From Halieaceae bacterium UBA6060 (lineage in GTDB: Bacteria > Pseudomonadota > Gammaproteobacteria > Pseudomonadales > Halieaceae), in contig DIYG01000017.1 of the NCBI GenBank assembly GCA_002428935.1, forward strand, positions 1 to 26,730: DNA of 26,730 bases. The letters run 5' to 3'. A program made the translations under genes and the position numbers. Numbering within the stretch: position 1 is the first letter of the stretch; each line of letters begins with the position of its first letter. Positions 1 through 7,764 of the stretch are shown one piece after another. The notes beneath the pieces were generated by a model. That model saw only the letters and a list, made by a program, of their open reading frames with translations, was not told where the DNA came from and searched no databases.

Positions 1-279
1 CGGCCGACCCTGGCGGGTATCTATCACTGGAGTGATGCCGGTGTGTGCAGCTGGTACGACTTCGCCGTGGCCATCGGCGAGGAGGCGAAAGCCCTTGGAC
101 TCATTGAGGACGCCGCCCAGGTGGTGCCGATCCGCAGCGAAGACTACCCAACGCCCGCCCGCCGACCGGCCTACAGTGTCCTGGATAAGACGGCAAGCTG
201 GCGAGATCTGGAGCTTCAGCCCGTGCACTGGCGGGAGCAATTGCGGAAGACCCTTGTTCAAATTAAAAAGTCAGACTAA
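1..279 (+). CDS. rfbD: dTDP-4-dehydrorhamnose reductase RmlD, C-terminal part (5' truncated by window)
   Basis: The open frame runs from base 1 to the TAA at 277-279 and encodes about 92 residues. Visible family features are GIYHWSDAG-CSWYDFA near the start and the YPTPARRPAYSVLDK segment, which is characteristic of the C-terminal substrate-binding half of RmlD/RfbD. In the family this NADPH-dependent enzyme performs the last step of dTDP-L-rhamnose synthesis, reducing dTDP-4-keto-L-rhamnose in the cytoplasm. The rmlB gene follows 49 bp downstream on the same strand, which supports the call. The N-terminal Rossmann half lies outside the window, so completeness of the gene cannot be judged. 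Confidence 0.9.
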   Translation, partial: RPTLAGIYHWSDAGVCSWYDFAVAIGEEAKALGLIEDAAQVVPIRSEDYPTPARRPAYSVLDKTASWRDLELQPVHWREQLRKTLVQIKKSD

Positions 280-328
280 AAGCCCTGATCAAAGGCTCAG
301 GTAAAGGACCAAACTAAGGATAGGGAAC

Positions 329-1390
329 ATGGCAGAAACGCTGCTAATTACCGGCGCCGCGGGTTTTATCGGCGCAAACTTCGCGCACTATTGGCGCAGA
401 GCCCATCCCGAAGATCGCATCATTGCCTACGACGCGCTCACCTACGCCGGCAATCGAGCCAATCTAGCGGCCCTGGAATCCCAGGAGGGTTTCTCCTTTG
501 TCGAGGCGGATATTCGAGATGAAGCCCGGGTGGAAGCCCTGCTGCGCGACGAGGGAGTAAGCACCCTCGTACATTTCGCCGCCGAGAGCCACGTGGATCG
601 ATCCATTAGCGGCCCCGATACCTTTATCGAGACCAACATCATCGGCACCCATAGCTTGCTCAAAGCAGCGCGCAGCGTATGGCTCGCCGGCAGTGGCAAA
701 GACCATCGCTTTCACCACGTGTCCACCGACGAGGTCTATGGATCACTGGCACCGGAGGACCCGGGCTTCCACGAGGCGCAGCAGTACCAGCCCAACTCGC
801 CCTACTCCGCCAGTAAAGCGGCTTCCGATCATCTGGTGCGGGCCTACCACCACACCTATGGTCTTCAGGTAAGCACCAGCAACTGCTCGAACAACTACGG
901 GCCCTATCATTTTCCCGAGAAGCTCATTCCCCTGTGCATCACCAACATTCTTCGGGGGTTGGCGCTGCCCGTGTACGGCGATGGAAGCAATATCCGCGAT
1001 TGGCTGTATGTGGACGATCATTGTCGAGGTATCGACCTGGTGTTGGACAAGGGGCGGGTCGGCGAAAGCTACAACATTGGTGGAAACAACGAATGGAACA
1101 ACCTGGCCATTGTCCGTTTGCTCTGTGAGCGCATGGACCTGCGTTTCGCCGCCGACACAACTCTGGCTGCACGGTTTCCTGAGGCCGCACCGGCACAGGG
1201 GAAATCGGCCCACGAGCTTATCGAGTTCGTGACGGACCGCGCCGGCCACGACTGGCGCTACGCCATTGATGCCGGTCGAATCATGGAAGAGTTGGGCTAC
1301 GCGCCGCTGGAAACCTTTGAGACGGGCATCGAGCGGACCCTGGATTGGTTCCTGGAAAATGAGCGCTGGTGGCGGCCTCTGTTGCCCTGA
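329..1390 (+). CDS. rfbB: dTDP-glucose 4,6-dehydratase RmlB
   Basis: This 353-residue extended short-chain dehydrogenase has the usual family length. It shows the NAD-binding glycine motif GAAGFIG (9-15), the substrate-dehydrating TDE triad (133-135) and the catalytic YxxxK (Tyr159, Lys163). The enzyme converts dTDP-glucose to dTDP-4-keto-6-deoxyglucose, the second step of dTDP-rhamnose synthesis. The ATG at 329 is preceded by a purine-rich stretch (AGGGAA) at suitable spacing. It sits 49 bp behind rmlD and probably shares its transcript. It converges on rmlC, whose stop codon lies 60 bp beyond. Confidence 0.97.
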   Translation: MAETLLITGAAGFIGANFAHYWRRAHPEDRIIAYDALTYAGNRANLAALESQEGFSFVEADIRDEARVEALLRDEGVSTLVHFAAESHVDRSISGPDTFIETNIIGTHSLLKAARSVWLAGSGKDHRFHHVSTDEVYGSLAPEDPGFHEAQQYQPNSPYSASKAASDHLVRAYHHTYGLQVSTSNCSNNYGPYHFPEKLIPLCITNILRGLALPVYGDGSNIRDWLYVDDHCRGIDLVLDKGRVGESYNIGGNNEWNNLAIVRLLCERMDLRFAADTTLAARFPEAAPAQGKSAHELIEFVTDRAGHDWRYAIDAGRIMEELGYAPLETFETGIERTLDWFLENERWWRPLLP

Positions 1391-1450
1391 GCCAGGGCTT
1401 TCTCCTCACCGGGCGCGTCTTCCCATTCGCGCGCGCTGGCTTAAACGGCC

Positions 1451-1999
1451 CTAGCGAAGGCGCGGTGCTTCCGTAAACGCCAAACCGTTCGCGTCTTTAT
1501 CCGAAAGCCTGGGTTCCTGACCATCCACAAGGGGCCAGTCGATGCCGATGGTGGGATCATTCCAGGCGATGCTTACTTCTGCTTCGGGATCGTAGCGGTC
1601 GGTGCACTTGTACTGAAAGTCGGCGTACTCCGATGTGACGTAAAAGCCATGGGCGAACCCCGGCGGCACCCACAGCATCTGTTGCTTTTCCGCGTCCAGG
1701 GTCATGCCAAACCACTGCCCGAGGGTCGGTGAGTCGCGGCGCAAATCCACCGCCACATCGAAGACGCTGCCCTGAGTTACCCGCACCAGCTTTCCCTGGC
1801 TGTGGCGGGTCTGGTAGTGCAGACCTCGGAGTATTCCCCGGGCCGAACGGCTGTGATTGTCCTGCACGAAATGCAGATCAAAGCCTTCATCGCGGAAGGT
1901 TTCGGCATTCCAGCTTTCTAAGAAGAAGCCCCGTTCATCACCAAAAACCCGCGGGGTGATCACATAGACGCCGGGTAGGGATGTGGCTTCAAATTGCAT
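1451..1999 (-). CDS. rfbC: dTDP-4-dehydrorhamnose 3,5-epimerase RmlC
   Basis: This is a 182-residue cupin epimerase. The N-terminal LPGVYVITPRVFGDERGFFLES pattern (split here: LPGVYVI at 8-14, GDERGFFLES at 20-29) is diagnostic, and the active-site His is in GLHYQ (residue 61). The enzyme epimerises C3 and C5 of dTDP-4-keto-6-deoxyglucose. I chose the ATG at 1999 rather than the in-frame GTG at 2011, because family proteins begin shortly before the LPG motif and an AAGGTG sequence lies upstream. The start lies inside the end of rmlA (11 bp overlap), implying translational coupling. Completing the rhamnose pathway needs the opposite-strand rmlBD pair. Confidence 0.95.
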   Translation of the reverse strand: MQFEATSLPGVYVITPRVFGDERGFFLESWNAETFRDEGFDLHFVQDNHSRSARGILRGLHYQTRHSQGKLVRVTQGSVFDVAVDLRRDSPTLGQWFGMTLDAEKQQMLWVPPGFAHGFYVTSEYADFQYKCTDRYDPEAEVSIAWNDPTIGIDWPLVDGQEPRLSDKDANGLAFTEAPRLR

Positions 2000-2891
2000 C
2001 GCGAACCGCACCTTCTTCCCGCAGCAGGCCCATCAAATACTCGCCGTAGCCACTTTTACGCAGGGGGGCGGCGAGGGAAGCTAGCCGGGTGGCGTCGATA
2101 TAGCCTTTCCGATAGGCCACTTCTTCGGGGCAGGCGATCTTCAGTCCCTGGCGCTCTTCGACGACGCGAATAAAGTTTGCCGCGTCCAGCAAGGAGTTGT
2201 GGGTCCCCGTGTCGAGCCACGCCGTGCCGCGACTCATAACCTCCACATGGAGGTCACCGCGTTTTAGATAGGCCAGGTTCACATCGGTGATTTCCAGTTC
2301 CCCCCGGGCCGAGGGTTGGATGTTTCGGGCGATATCGATAACGTCGTTGTCGTAGAAATAGAGACCCGTAACCGCATAGTGGGAGCGGGGGTTAGCGGGT
2401 TTTTCCTCGATGCCCTGGGCCACGCCATCGGCGTTGAAGTCCACAACACCGTAGCGCTCCGGGTCCGTCACGTAGTAGGCAAAAACAGACGCTCCGCGAC
2501 TGCGCTGCGAAGCGTGGGCCAGACTCTTGGAAAAACCATCGCCGTAAAAGATGTTGTCCCCCAGGACGAGGCTCACGGGGGAATTGCCGACAAAGTCGGC
2601 GCCCAAAAGAAAAGCCTGGGCCAGGCCATCGGGACTGGGCTGAACCGTGTAGTTGATGTTGATGCCCCATTGCTCACCGCCGCCGAGAAGGTCCGCGAAG
2701 GCGAGTTGGTCCCGGGGTGTGGTGATCACCAAAATGTCGCGAATACCCGCTTCCATGAGAATCGCCAGCGGGTAATAGATCATTGGCTTGTCATACACGG
2801 GCATCAATTGCTTGCTCACGGTACTGGTGAGCGGGTGGAGGCGGGTGCCCGAGCCACCGGCGAGAATGATCCCCTTGTATTCGCTGTTCAT
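1989..2891 (-). CDS. rfbA: Glucose-1-phosphate thymidylyltransferase RmlA
   Basis: This 300-residue nucleotidyltransferase carries the signature GGSGTRLHP (12-20), a catalytic-type Lys in SKQLMP (27) and the GDN metal/nucleotide motif (111-113). It makes dTDP-glucose from dTTP and glucose-1-phosphate, the first step of rhamnose supply, and is feedback inhibited by dTDP-rhamnose in studied homologues. The ATG at 2891 is preceded by CACAGGAATC, a good Shine-Dalgarno sequence. It is the first gene of an rmlA-rmlC operon and is divergent from the glycosyltransferase-like gene that starts near 2998. Confidence 0.97.
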   Translation of the reverse strand: MNSEYKGIILAGGSGTRLHPLTSTVSKQLMPVYDKPMIYYPLAILMEAGIRDILVITTPRDQLAFADLLGGGEQWGININYTVQPSPDGLAQAFLLGADFVGNSPVSLVLGDNIFYGDGFSKSLAHASQRSRGASVFAYYVTDPERYGVVDFNADGVAQGIEEKPANPRSHYAVTGLYFYDNDVIDIARNIQPSARGELEITDVNLAYLKRGDLHVEVMSRGTAWLDTGTHNSLLDAANFIRVVEERQGLKIACPEEVAYRKGYIDATRLASLAAPLRKSGYGEYLMGLLREEGAVRDAI

Positions 2892-2997
2892 GATTCCTGT
2901 GCTCTACCTGTGCAGGACGGGCATTATATCGACCCGCTATACACTGCGCGTGGATTGAGTTCGCGTTTTTGGCTTTACACCTGTTTTGGGGGTTTCT

Positions 2998-3765
2998 TTG
3001 TCGGTCATCGTTTTGCAGTCCCAAAACCCCGGGCGTTTGAACGGCTGGCAAGGGCGTTGCTGTGCATCGGTGGAGTCCTGGGCTGGGCGCCAGGGTTTTG
3101 CTTATCGCCGCGAGGGCGACGAATTGTTTGGGCGCGTGCCGACTGTCCTACGCAATCGTCACGCCGCGCAGCCGGTAGTATTGAGCGATCTGGCCCGCCT
3201 CCTATGGCTTCGTGAAGTGTTGGCCGAGGGCTTCGAACAAGCCATATGGTGCGATGCCGATCTGCTGATCTTGGCGGACTTCCAACCCCATAGAGGGGAT
3301 CGCTTTGGTCGAGAGTGCTGGGTACAACACCGAGACGAGCGCTTGCACCCCTACCGCAAGATCCACAACGCCTGGATGCAGTTTGATCGTGATTCCGTCA
3401 CTCTGCCGTTTTATCTGGATCGAGCCAGCCATTTGCTCCACCAGGCCAAGGCTCCCGTTGTGCCCCAGTTCATCGGCCCCAAACTGCTCACGGCCTGGCA
3501 CAACATCGCGTCTTTTGCGGTGGAAGAGCGGGTCGGCATGTTGGCACCTTTGGTTATGGCGGAACTCCTGGGCCGTGACGGCGAAGCCACGGCCCTTTTG
3601 CGAGCCGGCCACCGGGAGACCCTTTGCGCTCTGAATCTCAGCGCCTCCTTTGAAGATCGAAGGGCCGACGGTGTTTGCCACCGGGCGTTAGACTACGAAC
3701 GCCTTATCGATGGCCTGTTCGGCGATCTCCCGGATCAACGTTTACGCGCCGCCCAAAGCCTTTGA
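2998..3765 (+). CDS. Putative GT-A type glycosyltransferase-like protein
   Basis: This encodes about 255 residues. The segment LSDLARLLWLREVL followed by AIWCDADLLIL (DAD at 86-88) looks like the helix plus DxD nucleotide-sugar/metal motif of GT-A glycosyltransferases. A later NAWMQFDRDS stretch and a FIGPKLLT stretch resemble acceptor-loop regions of capsule/LPS sugar transferases. I cannot assign a CAZy family or sugar. The TTG at 2998 is chosen because GGGGG lies 5 nt upstream; an in-frame TTG at 2986 lacks a ribosome-binding site. It is divergent from rmlA and 113 bp ahead of the GT4 gene, so a role in the same glycan is likely. Function is an inference. Confidence 0.75.
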   Translation: MSVIVLQSQNPGRLNGWQGRCCASVESWAGRQGFAYRREGDELFGRVPTVLRNRHAAQPVVLSDLARLLWLREVLAEGFEQAIWCDADLLILADFQPHRGDRFGRECWVQHRDERLHPYRKIHNAWMQFDRDSVTLPFYLDRASHLLHQAKAPVVPQFIGPKLLTAWHNIASFAVEERVGMLAPLVMAELLGRDGEATALLRAGHRETLCALNLSASFEDRRADGVCHRALDYERLIDGLFGDLPDQRLRAAQSL

Positions 3766-3803
3766 AGTGTGCAAAAGTGCATAGCTGGGTTCATTTCTCG
3801 CCC

Positions 3804-3831
3804 TTGTAAGGCGTTGCTCCGCGTATACAAT
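3804..3831 (+). promoter_or_regulatory. Candidate sigma-70 promoter for the GT4 operon
   Basis: TTGTAA (3804-3809) and TACAAT (3826-3831) are separated by 16 nt. The -10 element lies 47 bp before the ATG at 3879, which is a normal leader length. A very similar TATACACTGCGCG sequence precedes the previous gene (2938-2950), suggesting that the two units are expressed separately but similarly. The -35 match is only 4 of 6. Confidence 0.4.
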
Positions 3832-3878
3832 GCGCGGCCTGCCCGCCCAAAGCTGACTCCCCCACTTAAGCACCCACC

Positions 3879-5117
3879 ATGGATCGCCCCCTGTATATCG
3901 CCCTGCTGGGCTATCGAAGCCAACCGCACGGCGGCGGCCAGGGTATTTACCTGCACTACTTGAGCAAGGCGCTGGTAGATGCGGGACATCGCGTTGATGT
4001 GATTTCCGGCCCGCCCTACCCGGAGCTCGATCCCCGCGTGCGTTTGATACGGATTCCCAGCCTCGATCTTTTCGTCAACGGTTTGGGTTCCCTAAGGCCT
4101 CGTCACCTGCGCTCTTTTTCGGATGTTTTCGAATGGTGCAGCAAGCTGACGGGTGGTTTCGCCGAGCCCTATACCTTCGGTCGCCGGGTGCGTAAGTATC
4201 TCCATCGGCACGGTCGTGCCTACGACCTGATTCACGACAATCAGAGTCTGAGCTACGGCGTGCTCAAGCTCCAGAGGGAAGGCTTTCCTGTGGTGACCAC
4301 CGTGCACCACCCCATAACTCACGATCTGCGCATCGCCTTGCGCGCCGCGCGAAGCCTGCCGGAGCGTTTACTGGTGCGTCGTTGGCATGGGTTTTTGCGC
4401 ATGCAGGGGCGGGTTATTCGTCGTCTGCGCCATGTGATCACCGTGTCGGAGCGTTCCCGCCAGGACATAGCTGCAGACTTTCGTCGGCCCCTGCAGGACA
4501 TCGACCTGATTTACAACGGTATCGACACGGCGGTGTTTTGTCCCCAACCGTCGGTTTCTCGACATGCGCAGCGCCTCATGGCGACCGCATCGGCGGACGC
4601 TCCCCTCAAGGGCCTTCGTTATCTCATAAAGGCTTACCACCAGCTTCTGCCCCGCTATCCAGAGCTGGAACTTCTGGTGGTGGGCAAACCCCAGGCGGGG
4701 GGCAAGACGGAACAACTGCTGCGTCGACTGGAGCTTCAGGATCGGGTGAAGTTTGTTTCCGGCATCAGCACTGCGGCGCTAGTGCGTTACTACGCGGAAG
4801 CCACCATTGCCGTGGTACCGTCCATCTACGAGGGCTTTGGGTTACCCGCCGGGGAAGCCATGGCTTGTGGAGTGCCGGTCGTGTCCACCAATGGCGGGGC
4901 CTTGCCGGAAATCGTTGCCGACGCAGGCGTGCTTGTTGATACGGCCGATGGAGAGGGTCTTGCGAAGGCTATTGCCGGGCTCCTCGACGATGAAACGGCC
5001 CGCCAGCGCCTGGGAGAAGCGGGTCGCGCGCGTATTCTTGAGCGTTTCAGCTGGAGCGTTTGCGCTGAGCAATTGGTTGCCTACTACCGGGAGGTGATTC
5101 GCGATGCAGACCGTTGA
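3879..5117 (+). CDS. Family 4 glycosyltransferase (GT-B fold)
   Basis: This 412-residue retaining GT-B enzyme has an N-terminal glycine-rich acceptor-domain motif (GGGQGIYLHYL, 18-28). It also has IYNGID (211-216), a region around 244-270 that ends the linker to the donor domain, and the EGFGLPAGE element (Glu318 and Glu326, the EX7E motif) followed by MACGVPVVSTNGG. Such enzymes transfer a hexose or similar sugar from an NDP donor to a lipid-linked or cell-surface acceptor. The ATG at 3879 has no convincing Shine-Dalgarno sequence, but the frame has no better start nearby. It overlaps the methyltransferase by 14 bp, so the products probably act together. Substrate unknown. Confidence 0.92.
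   Translation: MDRPLYIALLGYRSQPHGGGQGIYLHYLSKALVDAGHRVDVISGPPYPELDPRVRLIRIPSLDLFVNGLGSLRPRHLRSFSDVFEWCSKLTGGFAEPYTFGRRVRKYLHRHGRAYDLIHDNQSLSYGVLKLQREGFPVVTTVHHPITHDLRIALRAARSLPERLLVRRWHGFLRMQGRVIRRLRHVITVSERSRQDIAADFRRPLQDIDLIYNGIDTAVFCPQPSVSRHAQRLMATASADAPLKGLRYLIKAYHQLLPRYPELELLVVGKPQAGGKTEQLLRRLELQDRVKFVSGISTAALVRYYAEATIAVVPSIYEGFGLPAGEAMACGVPVVSTNGGALPEIVADAGVLVDTADGEGLAKAIAGLLDDETARQRLGEAGRARILERFSWSVCAEQLVAYYREVIRDADR
5090..5097 (+). promoter_or_regulatory. Very strong ribosome-binding site for the methyltransferase
   Basis: GGAGGTGA lies inside the GT4 coding end, 6 nt before the ATG at 5104. It matches the anti-Shine-Dalgarno almost end to end and fixes the start of the overlapping methyltransferase gene. 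Confidence 0.75.
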
Positions 5118-5877
5118 CCGCGATTTTTTCCCCCTGGAACCGGGTCAACGGATTCTGGACCTGGGCTGCGGCGAGGGCCGTCACGTTATCGCTGCGGCGG
5201 TGCTCGATGGGGTAGACGCGATTGGCGTGGATCTTTCTCTCGATGATCTGAGCACGGCGCAACAACGGGAAGCGGAGTTTCGCGAAAGCGTTTCTCCCGC
5301 GGAGACTGAAGCCGCCTTATTCGCGGTCATGGCCGGTGATGCCCTGCGCCTGCCCTTTGCCGATGGCAGTTTTGATGCGGTGATCTGCAGTGAAGTGCTC
5401 GAACACATCCCGAACTATCGTGCGGCCCTTGAAGAGATCCACCGGGTCCTGAAGCCCGGTGGCCGCCTGTGTGCCAGCGTACCCCGGGCCTGGTGCGAAA
5501 AGGTTTGCTGGTCCTTGTCTCGGGAGTATCACCAGGTGTTGGGTGGGCACTTACGCATTTTCAATGCGGACCGACTCTGCGGAGAAATCGAAGCCGCGGG
5601 TTTTGAAAACTACTACCGCCACGGCGCTCATGCGCTGCACACGATTTACTGGTGGTTGCAGTGTTTGTTCTGGAAAAAGCGCGACAGCAACTGGCTGGTG
5701 CGCCAATATCATCGCCTGCTGGTCTGGGATATGATGCAGCAACCGTCCCTGACGCGCGCCCTGGAGCGCGCGTTGAATCCCACCCTTGGTAAAAGCGTAG
5801 TGATGTACTTTCTTAAGGGAAGCTCGAATCCGGGCTGCCCGAGTTTGTCAGCTTCCCGCGGAGCGCCATCCCGGTGA
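5104..5877 (+). CDS. Class I SAM-dependent methyltransferase (Methyltransf_11-like)
   Basis: This 257-residue protein has a clear Rossmann methyltransferase core: DLGCGEG (19-25, SAM-binding motif I), GVDLS (41-45, ribose-binding acidic residue), GDALRLPF (78-85), EVLEHIPN (97-104) and LKPGGRL (116-122). The target cannot be read from sequence. Sitting between a GT4 enzyme and a toroid protein, it most likely methylates a sugar or lipid-linked intermediate of the same pathway. It starts within the GT4 gene (14 bp overlap) and its TGA overlaps the next gene's GTG, so translation of all three is coupled. Confidence 0.92.
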   Translation: MQTVDRDFFPLEPGQRILDLGCGEGRHVIAAAVLDGVDAIGVDLSLDDLSTAQQREAEFRESVSPAETEAALFAVMAGDALRLPFADGSFDAVICSEVLEHIPNYRAALEEIHRVLKPGGRLCASVPRAWCEKVCWSLSREYHQVLGGHLRIFNADRLCGEIEAAGFENYYRHGAHALHTIYWWLQCLFWKKRDSNWLVRQYHRLLVWDMMQQPSLTRALERALNPTLGKSVVMYFLKGSSNPGCPSLSASRGAPSR

Positions 5878-6962
5878 GCGGCCCCTATTTTACCGCCGGT
5901 CTATTTCCCCGGGACTTTCTCGCGCCCACCGTTGCCGCCATTAAAGACGCGCAGCTACCCAGCGGTGAGATTCCCTGGTCACCCGGCAACTATGCTGATC
6001 CCTGGGATCATGTGGAAGCGGCCATGGGCCTGTCCATCGGCGGTGAATGGGACGCGGCTGAGCGGGCTTATCGGTGGCTGGCCAGGGAACAGCTTGAGGA
6101 CGGTAGCTGGTGGGCGGCCTATCGCGACAGTACACCGGATAATCGTGAGCGTCGTGAGAGCAACTTTGTCGCCTATGTGGCAACGGGTGTATGGCATCAC
6201 TACCTGATCAGTGATTCCGAAGCTTTCCTGGCCGAGCACTGGCCCATGGTGCAGGCTGCCGTGGACTTTGTCCTCAGCTTGCAATCGGAGTACGGCGAAA
6301 TCGATTGGGCCGTCGATGAGAACGGCGTGTCCAAGGGTGACGCCCTCATTACGGGCTGTAGCTCCATCTACAAAAGCCTGGAGTGCGCTTACAACATTTC
6401 GGTCACGATGGGCGATGAGCGACCCGAATGGTTGTTGGCCCGAGAGCGCCTGGGCGTAGCTCTGCGGGAGCGACCGGAACGGTTTGATCGAACCTGGGAG
6501 AGCAAAGCGCGTTACTCCATGGATTGGTTCTACCCCGTTCTTAGCGGTGCCATCGACGGCCCTGCCGCTCGGGAGCGCCTCGCGGCGCGCTGGTCTGAGT
6601 TCGTAGAGCAGGGTATGGGGTGTCGCTGCGTTGTCGAAGAGCCCTGGGTCACCGTTGCCGAATCCTGTGAGCTGGTCATGGCGCTGTTGGCGGCGGGTGA
6701 CCATGCCCGAGCCGTGGAGTTGTATAGCTGGTTGCACCAGTGGCGCTCCGATACGGGCGACTACTGGACCGGGTACCAGTTCGTTGAGGACCTTCTTTGG
6801 CCCGATGAGCGTCCGACCTGGACTGCCGGTGCGGTGCTTTTGGCTGCAGATGCCCTAACGGAGCATACGGCCGCCGCTCGCCTGTTTACCTCGGTGGAGC
6901 TTCGAGGGGTGGCGGTGGACGAGCTTGCCAAGGGTCGAGCTTCGCGCCGCTCGCGGGGTTGA
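5874..6962 (+). CDS. Alpha/alpha-toroid protein of the prenyltransferase/six-hairpin type, function unknown
   Basis: This encodes 362 residues with repeated Gly-acidic-Trp turns typical of terpene-cyclase/prenyltransferase-like and six-hairpin barrels: QLPSGEIPW (27-35), QLEDGSWW (73-80) and a GEIDW turn further on. It has no signal peptide, so it is probably cytoplasmic. Homologues are often labelled prenyltransferase on fold alone; I see no DDxxD-type prenyl diphosphate motif, so a glycan-active or carbohydrate-binding role is equally possible. The GTG start at 5874 overlaps the methyltransferase stop (GTGA), with GGAG 11 nt upstream. It is the last gene of the GT4 operon, converging on a methyltransferase 21 bp away. 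Confidence 0.8.
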   Translation: MSGPYFTAGLFPRDFLAPTVAAIKDAQLPSGEIPWSPGNYADPWDHVEAAMGLSIGGEWDAAERAYRWLAREQLEDGSWWAAYRDSTPDNRERRESNFVAYVATGVWHHYLISDSEAFLAEHWPMVQAAVDFVLSLQSEYGEIDWAVDENGVSKGDALITGCSSIYKSLECAYNISVTMGDERPEWLLARERLGVALRERPERFDRTWESKARYSMDWFYPVLSGAIDGPAARERLAARWSEFVEQGMGCRCVVEEPWVTVAESCELVMALLAAGDHARAVELYSWLHQWRSDTGDYWTGYQFVEDLLWPDERPTWTAGAVLLAADALTEHTAAARLFTSVELRGVAVDELAKGRASRRSRG

Positions 6963-6983
6963 GGCCCTCCCCGACGACGGGAT

Positions 6984-7637
6984 TCAGCCCAGCCTTTCGA
7001 AGACTCGCAAACTGTCCACGGCTTCGAGTTCGCGAAACAGGCCCGATGCCAGGGCCAGGCGATAGACCGCCATAGGCGCCTGGCCGCCCGTTTCCGGCCC
7101 CCGATAAACATCGTGGAGAGCGAGGATTCCCCCGCGTTCGATGTACCCCGCCCAACAGCGGTAATCGGCCAGCGCCGTATCCAGGCTGTGGCCTCCATCG
7201 ATAAACACCATGCTGATGGGCCCGGGCCAGACCCTCGCCACCTGGGTCGATGAGGCGAGCATGGGTATGACAATATCTTCGAGCTGCGCGGCTTTTAAGG
7301 TCTGGCGAAATGTCGCCAGGGTCGAAAACGCGCCCTGGTCGTCAACCAGTTCTGGATCGTGAAAGAACTCGCCGGGCTGGTGTTCCTCGGAGCCACGGTG
7401 GTGGTCAACAGCCAGGAGGGCCCGTTGCGAGGCACGGCAGCCAAGTCCCAGGTACACGGTGGATTTGCCGCAATAGCTGCCTATTTCTACCGCGGGAGCG
7501 CTACCGGAAAGCGCTGCCGCGTGGCGAAACAGGGCCTCCCCTTCGGCGTCGGACAAGAATCCCCTTACCTGATTCATATCCATGGGTAGCTGTAGTGTTA
7601 TTCCGCTGGGTTTCGAAGGCGATTCACCGGGCGACAT
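6984..7637 (-). CDS. Class I SAM-dependent methyltransferase (Methyltransf_24-like)
   Basis: This encodes about 217 residues. EIGSYCGKST (51-60) is motif I in the form found in the Methyltransf_24/cephalosporin-hydroxylase-like group, and SMVFIDGGHSLD (DGGHS at 147-151) followed by GGILALHDVY is the diagnostic acidic/His pair for this group. Members often modify sugars or surface polymers. Start choice is uncertain: ATG at 7637, TTG at 7649 and ATG at 7583 are all in frame and none has a strong ribosome-binding site; the last would trim a Pro/Ser-rich leader. It stands alone on the minus strand between the GT4 operon and waaA, which suggests an envelope-glycan role. Confidence 0.85.
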   Translation of the reverse strand: MSPGESPSKPSGITLQLPMDMNQVRGFLSDAEGEALFRHAAALSGSAPAVEIGSYCGKSTVYLGLGCRASQRALLAVDHHRGSEEHQPGEFFHDPELVDDQGAFSTLATFRQTLKAAQLEDIVIPMLASSTQVARVWPGPISMVFIDGGHSLDTALADYRCWAGYIERGGILALHDVYRGPETGGQAPMAVYRLALASGLFRELEAVDSLRVFERLG

Positions 7638-7764
7638 GGTCAGTACCAAAAACGAGGGGCGACGACAGTAACCACCGTCTTCATGGCTGGCAAGCGTTCC
7701 GTGGTGGTGTCCGGACAGGCCGCTGGTTATCCTTGAGCCTTCAAGTCACGGGGACGTGCGCCCT

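Noticed and set aside
743..1249. 168-residue minus-strand ORF inside rmlB
   Set aside because: rmlB is complete with catalytic residues; the antisense product has no family features.
1391..1450. GCCAG...CTGGC repeat between rmlB and rmlC
   Set aside because: The loop is about 40 nt and the stem only 5 bp; no terminator call is supported.
2316..3215. 299-residue forward ORF antisense to rmlA
   Set aside because: It lies over a fully conserved rmlA on the other strand, its product has no recognisable motifs, and it runs into the next gene's region.
5979..6737. 252-residue minus-strand ORF opposite the toroid protein
   Set aside because: Shadow frame of a convincing forward gene that is translationally coupled to its neighbour.
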